The notes: generated from the letters alone by a model not told the origin. Shown: positions 5,976 to 12,861, counted from the stretch's first letter. The stretch is DNA of 14,852 bases from JACVRW01 sp036407035 (GCA_036407035.1 DASXAA010000098.1:1-14852); one strand, 5' to 3'. A program made the numbers and translations.

Positions 5976-7508
5976 ATGCCCGGGCCCGCCGCCACCCAGT
6001 ACCTGCTGCCCGACGGCATGCGGCTCGCCGGCGCCGGCGACGTCCTCGCGGCCCATCTCGTGGTCCAGAACGGCTCGGTCCGCGCCGCGGACCGCACGTT
6101 CTACGACACCTTCGACGCCCGCCTGCGCGACGCCGGCGCCGCGCTCGTCCACGCGGACGGGCGGCTGGCGCTGCTGGACCCGGGATCGTTCGCCGAGCGC
6201 GCCGGCGAGCCCTGCGCGGAGCCGCCCGGGCGGCTCTTCGCGGCAGAGCTCGCGCCCGGCGGGCTGCGGGACCTGCTCGCCCCGCTGACCGGCGTGCGGG
6301 CCCTGACGCCGGTCGCGCGCGTGCGCAGCCGCGAGCGCGCGATGCGCGTGCTGAACGACGACGCCAAGACCGTCGTGCGGCTGACCGTGGAGGAGCCGGC
6401 GCTGGTCGGCCCCGGGCGCCGCCGCACGCCGCTGCCGCCGCGCGTGCGCCTCGAGCCCGTTCGCGGCTACGACAAGGCGCTGCGGAGGGTGCGGGGCGTG
6501 CTCGAGAACGGCGCCGGGCTGCGCCCGGCGCCGTTCTCGCTGGTCGACGAGGCGAGGGCGGCCGGCGGCGCGCCCTGCGCGCCGCCGGCCCGCGTGCCGC
6601 TGCGCCCCGGCCAGCGCGCCGACGAGGCCGTCGCGGCCGTGCTCCACCGCATGCTCGAGATCGTCGAGGCGAACCTGCCGGGCACGATCGCCGACGTGGA
6701 CAGCGAGTTCCTCCACGACCTGCGCGTGGCGGTGCGCCGCACGCGCTCCGTCCAGCGCCGGCTCGCGGCGGTCTTCCCGCCCGAGCCGCTGGCCCACTTC
6801 CGCGACGAGTTCCGCTGGCTCCAGCGCGCGTCCGGGCCGGCGCGCGACCTCGACGTCTACGTGCTCGAGTTCGACGGCTTCGCGGCGGCGCACCGCCAGC
6901 GGCTCGAGCCGCTGCGCGGACTCCTGGCCGCTCACCGCCGCGCGGCCCACCGGCGGATGGTGCGCGCGCTGCGGTCGGCGCGCGCCGCACGCCTGCTGTC
7001 CGAGTGGCGGGCGTTCCTCGACGACCTCCCGGCGGCGGCCGCCGACAGCGACCGCCCGGACGCCGCCCGCCGCGTCGACGCGGTCGCCGGCGCCGAGATC
7101 CGGTCGGTCCACGCCCGGATGCTGAGGGCGGGCGCGGCGATCGGCGACGCCTCGCCGCCGGAGCCGCTGCACGACCTGCGCAAGCGGGGCAAGGAGCTGC
7201 GCTACCTGCTCGAGCTGTTCGGCGGCCTCTACCCCGGGCGGGTCGCCGGCGAGATGGTGAGGTCGCTGAAGTCGCTGCAGGACGCCCTCGGCCGGTTCCA
7301 GGACCGGCAGGTGCAGGCCGCGACGCTGCGCTCGCTGGGCGATGAGGTGGCGGCGCTCGACGGCGGCGCCGACGCGCTGATGGCCATGGGCCTGCTCGTG
7401 GAGCGCCTCGAGGAGGAGCAGGCCGCCGCACGCGCCGAGTTCGCCGAGCGCTTCGCCGCGTTCGCCGCCCATCCCGGCCGCGCGCTCGTCAGGGAGACGT
7501 TCGCGTGA
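5976..7508 (+). CDS. CYTH-like/CHAD domain protein, putative polyphosphate-binding
   Basis: About 510 residues. The C-terminal part (about 210-505) is a CHAD domain: alpha-helical, full of Arg and His, with the two hallmark HDLR segments (FLHDLRVAVRRTRS at about 245-258, PLHDLRKRGKELRYLLE at about 398-414). CHAD domains are known to bind polyphosphate and target proteins to polyphosphate granules. The N-terminal part (about 1-200) resembles a CYTH triphosphate-tunnel domain (FYDTFDARLRDAGAALV) but lacks the ExExK signature, so enzymatic activity is doubtful. The ATG at 5976 is taken; a GTG at 5955 is possible. It begins 33 bases after the polymerase gene and its stop overlaps the ParA start by 4 bp (GTGA), which strongly suggests coupled expression. 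Confidence 0.88.
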   Translation: MPGPAATQYLLPDGMRLAGAGDVLAAHLVVQNGSVRAADRTFYDTFDARLRDAGAALVHADGRLALLDPGSFAERAGEPCAEPPGRLFAAELAPGGLRDLLAPLTGVRALTPVARVRSRERAMRVLNDDAKTVVRLTVEEPALVGPGRRRTPLPPRVRLEPVRGYDKALRRVRGVLENGAGLRPAPFSLVDEARAAGGAPCAPPARVPLRPGQRADEAVAAVLHRMLEIVEANLPGTIADVDSEFLHDLRVAVRRTRSVQRRLAAVFPPEPLAHFRDEFRWLQRASGPARDLDVYVLEFDGFAAAHRQRLEPLRGLLAAHRRAAHRRMVRALRSARAARLLSEWRAFLDDLPAAAADSDRPDAARRVDAVAGAEIRSVHARMLRAGAAIGDASPPEPLHDLRKRGKELRYLLELFGGLYPGRVAGEMVRSLKSLQDALGRFQDRQVQAATLRSLGDEVAALDGGADALMAMGLLVERLEEEQAAARAEFAERFAAFAAHPGRALVRETFA

Positions 7509-8242
7509 GCAGGGTGCTCGCCACGTACAACATCAAGGGCGGCGTCGGGAAGACCTCGGCCGCCGTCAACCTCGCCTACCTGGCCGCGCGCGACGGGGCG
7601 CGCACGCTGCTCTGGGACCTCGACCCGCAGGGGGCGAGCACGTACCTGTTCCGGATCAAGCCGAAGGTGAAGGGCGGCGGACGCAAGCTCGTCCGCGGCA
7701 GGTCCGACGTGGAGCGGCTGATCAAGGGGACCGACCACGACCGCCTCGACCTGCTGCCCGCCGACTTCTCGTACCGGCACATGGACCTCGCGCTCGACGA
7801 GACGAAGAGGCCGACCCGCCGCGTGGCGAAGGTCCTCGCCCCGATCGCCGGCGAGTACGACTACGTGTTCCTCGACTGCCCGCCGAGCATCTCGCTCGTC
7901 TCCGAGAGCGTGTTCGAGGCCGCCGATGCGCTGCTCGTTCCGCTCATCCCCGCCACGCTGTCGTCGCGCACGTTCGAGCAGCTGAAGAAGGTCGTGGGCC
8001 GCGACGGGCCGCAGGTGCTGGCGTTCTTCTCGATGGTGGACGGGCGCAAGCGCCTGCACCGCGAGGTCATGGAGAGCCTCGGCGGCAACGGCGTGCTGCG
8101 CGCCGCGATCCCGGCGGCCAGCGACGTCGAGCGGATGGGGGTCCGCCGCGACGCGCTGCCGGTGTTCGCGCCGCGCGGCCGCGCGGCACTCGCGTACGAC
8201 GACCTCTGGCGCGAGGTGCGCGAGCGCATGCCGGCGGGTTGA
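7505..8242 (+). CDS. Orphan ParA/MinD-family ATPase
   Basis: A 245-residue P-loop ATPase of the ParA family, which forms ATP-dependent dimers on DNA or surfaces and positions cargo such as plasmids, chromosomes or protein assemblies. The deviant Walker A is complete (K11-GGVGK-T17, with signature K11 and P-loop K16), followed by A' LLWDLDPQG (D40) and Walker B YVFLDCPPS (D124). No N-terminal helix-turn-helix precedes the P-loop, so it is of the small ParA type, and no ParB or parS-like repeat is seen nearby. The GTG start overlaps the CHAD gene stop. The partner is therefore probably the CHAD protein. It ends 2 bases before the convergent PAS reading frame on the minus strand. Confidence 0.9.
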   Translation: MSRVLATYNIKGGVGKTSAAVNLAYLAARDGARTLLWDLDPQGASTYLFRIKPKVKGGGRKLVRGRSDVERLIKGTDHDRLDLLPADFSYRHMDLALDETKRPTRRVAKVLAPIAGEYDYVFLDCPPSISLVSESVFEAADALLVPLIPATLSSRTFEQLKKVVGRDGPQVLAFFSMVDGRKRLHREVMESLGGNGVLRAAIPAASDVERMGVRRDALPVFAPRGRAALAYDDLWREVRERMPAG

Positions 8243-8244
8243 CG

Positions 8245-9593
8245 CTATGCACTCCCCGTCGGCAGCGGCTCGGAATCCTTGTCCGCCATGAGCAGGATCG
8301 CCCCGTAGTTCTCACCGGCCGGGGTGCGCAGCGGCATCGCGCGCACCCAACACTCGAAGCCGTGCCCGCGCCGCGTGACCGCCGACACGACCGTCTCCGC
8401 CGTCTCCAGGTCGTCGGCGAGGACGTCGCGCAGCATCGGCTCGAGCCGCTCCACGGGCAGGCCGATGTCGAGCTCCGTGAACGACGTGCCCTCGACCTCC
8501 TCCGGGCGCAGGCCCCAGAGCTCGTGCGACGAGGCGTTCCAGACCTGGATCCGCTGATCCCTGTCGATGACGACCACGCCCACGCCGAGGCTGCCGAGGA
8601 TGCCCTCGAGGAAGAGGTTGAGGCGGTCGAGCTCGGCGGTTCGGACGCGCTGCTCGTCGTTCATCGCCTCGAGCTCCTCGTTCGTCGAGTGGAGCTCCTC
8701 GTTCATCGTCTCGAGCTCCTCGTTCGTCGACTGGAGCTCCTCGTTCGTCGTCTCGAGCTCGTGCCGGGATCGCTCGCGCTCCCTGGTCGAGCGCGTGCAG
8801 GGTGGTCACGTCCGTGAATGTCACGTAGGTCGGTGTGCGTGATCAGCATCTCCGACTTGCCGAGGAAGAGGAAGCCGGTGTCGTTGAGCGCGAAGTTGAA
8901 GTGCCCGAGGATGCGCGACTGCGTCTCCGCCGTGAGATACATCAGCGTGTTGCGCGAGATCAGGAGGTCGATCCGGGAGATCGGCGCGTCCTGCACGAGG
9001 TCGTTGCGGCCGAAGATCACCTGGCAGGTCGCTTCGGAAGGTGAAGCCGTTGGCGCTTGCGCGCCCTGACTCGAAGTAGCGCTGGAGCAGCTCGGGCGGC
9101 ACCGCCTTCACGTCGCTTCGCGAGAAGGTCGCGTGGCGGGCGGAGTTGAGCGCGTCCTCGTCGATGTCCGTCGCGTGGATCTGCACCCGCCGCTTGAACG
9201 CGTCCTCCCCCATCGCCTCGGCCAGCATCGCGATCGTGTAGGCCTCCTCCCCCGAGGCGCAGCCGGCGGACCACACCCGCACGGACTCGTCGCGGGAGCT
9301 CGTCTCGAGCAGCAACGGGATCACGTCGGAGGCGAGTTAGTCCCAGGCCGGCTGGTCGCGGTAGAACCCGGTGACGTTGATGAGGATCGTGTCGAAGAGC
9401 TCGGCGAACTCGTCCGGGTTCACCTGAAGGTGGTCGAGGTAGTCGCGGTGGTTGCCGGCGCCGACCTCCGCCATGCGCTTGGCTATGCGCCGCTCGAGGC
9501 TCGTGCGCTTGTATCCGGAGAATCGAAGCCGCGCGTGGCCTTCAGGAACGCGAGCAGCTCGCCGAGGTCGCCGTTCTTCTCGGCCTCGGGCAT
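8245..9593 (-). pseudogene. cheR: Decayed cheR-PAS chemotaxis-type methyltransferase
   Basis: This reads as a CheR glutamate methyltransferase with coiled coil and PAS domain, of the kind linked to CheB, but it is broken. It starts at ATG 9593 (MPEAEKNGDLGELLAFLK). Lesions in order: a lost T near 9521 shifts frame before SGYKRTSLERRI; TAA at 9339-9337 interrupts WD-LASDVIPLL where the family has Tyr (TAC to TAA); a frameshift at about 9020-9032 before VIFGRNDLVQDAPISRIDLL; a junction near 8828 that changes frame and removes the linker and first PAS domain expected there; and an extra G at about 8781-8783 before the coiled coil. The last frame (M at 8706 to TAG at 8245) encodes five NEEL heptads and an intact PAS domain. 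Function is almost certainly lost unless the assembly is wrong. Confidence 0.85.
8657..8761 (-). repeat. Five 21-bp tandem repeats encoding NEELxxx heptads
   Basis: Five head-to-tail 21-base units begin at 8657, 8678, 8699, 8720 and 8741, each containing TCGTTC and GAGCTC on the plus strand. On the minus strand they encode the coiled-coil heptads ELETTNEELQST and their variants that join the CheR part to the last PAS domain. This is a normal feature of the CheB/CheR-PAS family. Confidence 0.85.
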
Positions 9594-9865
9594 CAGGCGG
9601 CCGTCCCGGGCTCGTCCCCCGCGTCGTCGGCGCCGGCCGAGGGGCCGAAGCGCGCGATCGCGTCCCTGACCGCGGCCGCATGCGCCTCGGTGGCGCGGGC
9701 GCGCGAGGCGAAGCGCTCAGCGCTCGGAGACTCGCACCGTACCGCGCGGCGCTCGAGCCGCCGCATGATGTCGGCCCGCTCGTCGAGGCTCTGGAGGGCC
9801 GCCCAGAAAGCCCCCTCGAGCGGGCGCGACTGCTCGCTCAGAGGCTCTCCGCGGTAGCGATATCG
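9593..9865 (-). pseudogene. cheB: C-terminal remnant of cheB methylesterase
   Basis: An uninterrupted frame of about 90 codons without its own beginning, ending at TGA 9595-9593, which overlaps the cheR ATG by one base (TGATG). Its sequence (RGEPLSEQSRPLEGAFWAAL ... LDERADIMRRLERRA ... SAERFASRARATEAHA) matches the helical tail that follows the CheB methylesterase domain in chemosensory CheB proteins, where the pattern EQ..ALE.ALWAALR.LEER and SAERFEERAREAE recurs. The whole catalytic domain is missing; upstream lies the ribbon-helix-helix gene on the other strand. The identification rests on family memory of this tail and on the adjacent cheR remnant. Confidence 0.65.
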
Positions 9866-9897
9866 CAGACGATGGCGATATCGTCTCGGATATCGTG
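9857..9897 (+). promoter_or_regulatory. Cluster of GATATC palindromes, candidate operator of the RHH gene
   Basis: GATATC occurs at 9859-9864, 9877-9882 and 9889-9894, with an imperfect copy (GATGGC) at 9871-9876, so the sites fall on a 6- or 12-base spacing. The first is the centre of a perfect 10-bp palindrome (GCGATATCGC, 9857-9866), the second of CGATATCG (9876-9883). The last copy ends one base before the GTG start of the regulator. AT-rich palindromes are otherwise rare in this GC-rich window. Tandem palindromic half-sites suit cooperative ribbon-helix-helix dimers. Confidence 0.5.
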
Positions 9898-10233
9898 CAT
9901 CAGGCTACCGTGCGGTTCGACCCCGAACTCTGGGGGGCCTTGGAAAATGAGGCCAGGGCACTCGGGGTCAGCGTCGCGCAGTACTTGCGCGAAGCGGCCA
10001 TGGCGCGACTGGCGTATACCGCCGGACGACGGGGTTCACCAATGTTCGAACGTGCGCTGACAGAGTCCGTGGCGCCCGGCGAGCAGCCTAGCGGCGGACC
10101 CCGCGCCATGGCCGCGAACGCGCGCAACACCGCGCACGAGACCTACCGCGAGGCCGAGGCCCTGTGGGCACAGGCGGGTCTTGCGAGGACCCCGTCGCAG
10201 GAGATCCGTACGGGGCAGCGGCACGCCCGCTGA
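9895..10233 (+). CDS. Ribbon-helix-helix DNA-binding protein
   Basis: A 112-residue protein whose N-terminus fits a ribbon-helix-helix (CopG/Arc/MetJ-type) fold: a short strand (ATVRFDP, 4-10), helix 1 (ELWGALENEARALG, 11-24), the turn VSVAQ, and helix 2 (YLREAAMARLAYTAG, 30-44). Alternating residues of the strand (T5, R7) would face the DNA. The rest (45-112) is hydrophilic and shows no recognised domain, apart from a possible helix at about 95-107 counted loosely (AHETYREAEALWAQAG). The GTG at 9895 is the only in-frame start upstream of the fold. No toxin gene follows, so an antitoxin role has no local support; autoregulation through the GATATC cluster at its start is more likely. It lies against the truncated end of cheB. 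Confidence 0.75.
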   Translation: MHQATVRFDPELWGALENEARALGVSVAQYLREAAMARLAYTAGRRGSPMFERALTESVAPGEQPSGGPRAMAANARNTAHETYREAEALWAQAGLARTPSQEIRTGQRHAR

Positions 10234-10242
10234 ATCGCTCGC

Positions 10243-10424
10243 CTACCCAAACGTCAGCGCGAAGAGGAGCCCGATCAGCGCCGTCTCCGCGACGGCGAAG
10301 GCCACGTAGTCGCCGGCTTGCCGTAGCACTCCTTGTGGAGCTGTACGAGCGAGCGCGAGATCTCGGCCAGCAGCTCGCCCTCGCCCATGCCGCCGTGCTC
10401 CGGGCCGGCCGAGGTCTCGGTCAT
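10243..10424 (-). pseudogene. Truncated, frameshifted duplicate of the MpsC-like (DUF2294) gene
   Basis: From ATG 10424 a frame of 49 codons (stop TGA 10277-10275) begins MTETSAGPEHGGMGEGE and then repeats LLAEISRSLVQLHKECYGK, identical to residues 17-35 of the full MpsC-like protein at 12108-12632. The DNA at 10322-10380 matches 12532-12590 with only about four differences. After GK the sequence diverges. In another frame it reads AGDYVAFAVAETALIGLL and ends at TAG 10245-10243, which looks like the hydrophobic C-terminus of a different protein. The element is thus either a chimera or a copy with a deletion and frameshift; it lies between the RHH gene and the end of the PolX-like gene. Confidence 0.65.
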
Positions 10425-10485
10425 GCGCACGTCGTCCACGAGTGCCTCGAAGAGGCTCCGCGGCGGCCCGGGCGCAAGCGCGCGC

Positions 10486-12096
10486 CTAACGGCGCAGTAC
10501 CGCCTCCAGCGGCCTCGTGTTCACCACGCTCGCGGCGCTCGCCCACCCGCGCCGCGCCGTCGCCACGGACAGGGGCATGTTCCCGAGGCCGCGGTCGGAG
10601 TGGGCGTCGGTCGAGCAGACGATCTCGATGCCCGCCGCGAGCGCCTCGCGGACGTGCGATCCGCTCAGGTCCAGCCGGTCGGGCAGGCCGTTGACCTCGA
10701 GCGCCACGCCCTCCTCCAGCGCGACCTCGTACACGCGCTTGAGGTCGAGGGCGTTCTCGGGGCGCCGGCCTATGTACCGGCCCTTGGGGTGGCTGAGGCA
10801 GCGCACGTACGGGTTGCGCAGGGCCGCCACCACGCGCGCGGTCATCTCGGCCCGCGGCATCCGCTGCCCGCCGTGCACGCTCGCCTGCACCCATTCGAGC
10901 TCGGCCAGCACGTCGTCGGGAAGGTCGAGCCGGCCGTCCGGCAGGATGTCGCATTCGATCCCGCGCAGCACGCGGAACGGCGCGAGCGTCTCGTTCGCAG
11001 CGGCGATCTCCTCGCCCTGGCGGCGGACGTCGTCCGGGGTCAGCCCGCGCACAGCGCCGACCGCGGGCGTGTGGTCGCAGATCGCGAGGTAGTCGTAGCC
11101 GCGCTCCATCGCCGCCCGCCCCATCTCCTCCACGCTCAGCCGGCCGTCCGACCAGGTCGTGTGCGAGTGGAGGTCGCCGCGGATGTCGGCCAGCTCCAGC
11201 AGCGGCGGCGGCTCGCCGTCGTACGGCTCCTCGCGCAGCTCCGGCGGCAGCGGCGGGATCCCGAGCCCGCGGTACACGGCCTCCTCGTCGGGCGCGTCGG
11301 GGAGCGGCTCGAGCGCCGCCACGTACGCGGGCGAACCGGTGGCGCGCAGCAGGGCGGTGCCGAACCGCTCCGGCTCGGGCGCGACGAGCTCGATCGGCAC
11401 GCCCTCCACGGTCACCCCGACGGCGCGCCGCTCGTCCTGCTCGACCAGGGCGACGATCTGCGGCAGGGAGGCGAACCGCGCGAGTAGCGGGGCCGGGTCC
11501 GGCGCCGCGCACACCACCGCCAGCCGCTCACAGGAGTCGCGCCAGCGGCGAACGTCGCCCGCCGGCTCGCCGTCGAGCGCCGCCGCGACGCCGCCGACGA
11601 GGTCCCAGGCGCGGTTCAGCAGCAGCCCGCGCTGCGGGCGCGGCTCGTCCTCGCGGGCGAGCGCCTCGAGCAGCCGCGCCTCGGTCTTGGGGCCGATGCC
11701 GGGCACGTCCTTGAGGCGCCCCGCGGCGGCCGCCTCGCGCAGCTCGTCGGCGGTACGGACCCCGAGCGCCCGCGCGAGGTCCACGGACCGCTTCGCCCCC
11801 AGGCCGAGATAGCGGCCGAGGCCCACGAGATCGGGCGCGAGCTCCCGCTCGAGCTCGGCAAGCTCGGCGATCTCGCCCGTTTCCACGAGCTCTCGCAGCC
11901 GTGCCTCGATGCCCCGGCCGATCCCGCGCAGCTCGCGCGCCCGCCCGCCCCGCGCAAGATCGGCGACGGGGACCGCCGCGCCGCGGATCGTCTCGGCGGC
12001 GCGGCGGTAGGCGCGCGCCGTGTAGGGGTTCGCCTCGACCAGCTCGAGCAGCGTCGCGAACGCGTCCAGGCGATCGGCGATCTCGCGGTTGTCCAC
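10486..12096 (-). CDS. polX: PolX-family protein with intact PHP nuclease and degenerate polymerase domain
   Basis: 536 residues in the layout of bacterial PolX: an 8-kDa-like region and helix-hairpin-helices (ELRGIGRGIEARL at 55-67, VPGIGPKTEARL at 131-142), a polymerase-beta-like palm (about 160-285) and a C-terminal PHP phosphoesterase (about 305-536). The PHP metal ligands are all visible: H310, H312, D317, H342, E381, H408, H436, D497 and H499. In contrast, where active PolX has SxRRGxxxxxDxD this protein has AGDVRRWRDSCERLA, putting R191 and A193 at the two aspartate positions, and the third aspartate is E236 (VPIELV). DNA synthesis is therefore unlikely; 3'-exonuclease or 3'-phosphoesterase activity is the probable remaining role, in DNA repair. 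GTG start, 11 bases after the MpsC-like gene. Confidence 0.88.
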   Translation of the reverse strand: MDNREIADRLDAFATLLELVEANPYTARAYRRAAETIRGAAVPVADLARGGRARELRGIGRGIEARLRELVETGEIAELAELERELAPDLVGLGRYLGLGAKRSVDLARALGVRTADELREAAAAGRLKDVPGIGPKTEARLLEALAREDEPRPQRGLLLNRAWDLVGGVAAALDGEPAGDVRRWRDSCERLAVVCAAPDPAPLLARFASLPQIVALVEQDERRAVGVTVEGVPIELVAPEPERFGTALLRATGSPAYVAALEPLPDAPDEEAVYRGLGIPPLPPELREEPYDGEPPPLLELADIRGDLHSHTTWSDGRLSVEEMGRAAMERGYDYLAICDHTPAVGAVRGLTPDDVRRQGEEIAAANETLAPFRVLRGIECDILPDGRLDLPDDVLAELEWVQASVHGGQRMPRAEMTARVVAALRNPYVRCLSHPKGRYIGRRPENALDLKRVYEVALEEGVALEVNGLPDRLDLSGSHVREALAAGIEIVCSTDAHSDRGLGNMPLSVATARRGWASAASVVNTRPLEAVLRR

Positions 12097-12107
12097 CGGC
12101 GGGTGAG

Positions 12108-12632
12108 TCAGCCGGAGCGCTCGCGGCGCGCCCGCGCGCTCTCGGTCCGGACCGCCGCCTGCTGCCGGCGCAGCGCGGTCTGCTCGTCCACGAGCGTCCG
12201 CGCCTGCCGTCGCGCCTGGCTGCCCCAGCCGCGCAGGGCCGCGTGCTCGTCGTCCGCGGGCTCGTCATCCGCCAGGACGAACAGCTCGGAGCTGGTCTCC
12301 GTCGCCGGGTCCAGGCCGCTGATGAAGCTCACGACCCTGCGGTGCATCAGGTGCTCCACGGTCTCGACGAAGCGATCCCGGAGCGCGTCCTGGAAAGCCT
12401 CCCTGCTGGCCACCACCGCGTCCTCGCGCCCGTGCTCGCGCAGCGTCCGCTCGCCGGCCGTGAAGCCGCCCTCGAGCAGGCACACGACGAGGTCGCCCGC
12501 GAGGTAGGTCCGCGCCTTCGTCGGACCCTTGCCGTAGCACTCCTTGTGGAGCTGCACGAGCGAGCGGGAGATCTCCGCCAGCAGGTCGCCGTCGGCGATC
12601 TCGGCCTCGGGAATGCGGACCCTCTCGGTCAC
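12108..12632 (-). CDS. MpsC/DUF2294 family protein
   Basis: 174 residues matching the DUF2294 family, named after MpsC of the Staphylococcus aureus MpsABC membrane-potential/bicarbonate-uptake system; the biochemical role of MpsC-type proteins remains unclear. The conserved core is residues 16-110: GDLLAEISRSLVQLHKECYG, KGPTKARTYLAGDLVVCLLEGGFT, ERTL and FVETVEHLMHRRVVSFISGLDP. The C-terminal tail is charged and Arg-rich. There is no membrane segment, and no mpsA or mpsB homologue is in the window. The GTG at 12632 is chosen because conservation starts just after it; a farther ATG at 12761 would add 43 residues of unrecognised sequence. It is followed after 11 bases by the PolX-like gene, so the two are probably cotranscribed. 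A broken copy lies at 10243-10424. Confidence 0.82.
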   Translation of the reverse strand: MTERVRIPEAEIADGDLLAEISRSLVQLHKECYGKGPTKARTYLAGDLVVCLLEGGFTAGERTLREHGREDAVVASREAFQDALRDRFVETVEHLMHRRVVSFISGLDPATETSSELFVLADDEPADDEHAALRGWGSQARRQARTLVDEQTALRRQQAAVRTESARARRERSG

Positions 12633-12759
12633 TCCGATGCACGGTAGCGATCGCTCGCGGCGCTGTCTCAGAGCAGGCGGCTTGCTCACCCCGAAGACGG
12701 GCCCGTACGCGTGGTGCGGGTCGCGCCGGGTAAACACGGGGCGGACAGGGAGGCATTCC

Positions 12760-12861
12760 ATGGCGACGACGAAGCGCGCCGCTCGCGCGGCTCTTGAGGA
12801 CTGTCATGGCTACGGGGGTTCGCCCCGGGTAGCAGCCGGGCACGCCTCATCGGGCGTGTAG
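12760..12861 (+). CDS. Possible small gene (33 codons) with strong ribosome binding site
   Basis: ATG at 12760 is preceded by GGGAGG (12748-12753) with a 6-base spacer, one of the best ribosome sites in the window. The frame runs MATTKRAARAALEDCHGYGG and on to TAG at 12861. The first half is basic and helical in character (TKRAARAAL); the second half is Gly/Ala/Ser-rich and overlaps two short hairpins. I recognise no family. It could be a true small protein, or the front end of a gene whose remainder has been lost. It lies divergent from the MpsC-like gene. Confidence 0.4.
   Translation: MATTKRAARAALEDCHGYGGSPRVAAGHASSGV
12814..12858 (+). other. Two adjacent short hairpins
   Basis: GGGG-TTCG-CCCC (12815-12826) has a 4-base loop, and CACGCC-TCATCG-GGCGTG (12841-12858) has a 6-base loop. 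A C-rich run follows, not a T-run, so a Rho-independent terminator is only weakly supported. They lie between the small frame and the convergent end of the methyltransferase gene, where a transcript end would be expected. Confidence 0.35.

Noticed and set aside
5153..7345. A 730-codon open frame on the plus strand
   Set aside because: It is a frame-shifted shadow across the polymerase and CHAD genes, Arg/Pro/Ala-rich with no motif.
5001..7472. An 823-codon open frame on the minus strand
   Set aside because: It lies antisense to the LigD polymerase and CHAD genes, both with clear motifs. Its His/Arg/Ala-rich composition is what the reverse strand of GC-rich genes gives.
7505..8242. ParA as part of a chromosome or plasmid partition locus
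   Set aside because: No ParB gene and no parS-like inverted repeats are seen around it; the coupled partner is the CHAD gene.
8245..8706. The 153-codon PAS frame as an independent functional gene
   Set aside because: Its start lies inside the heptad repeats, the coding pattern continues upstream as the coiled coil, and the upstream frame is a broken CheR. An independent role is possible but not supported.
8657..8761. Regular 21-bp repeats as a possible CRISPR array
   Set aside because: The units are directly adjacent with no spacers and encode coiled-coil heptads of the CheR-PAS protein.
9895..10233. RHH protein as the antitoxin of a toxin-antitoxin pair
   Set aside because: No toxin-like frame follows or overlaps; the next sequence is the broken MpsC-like copy on the other strand.
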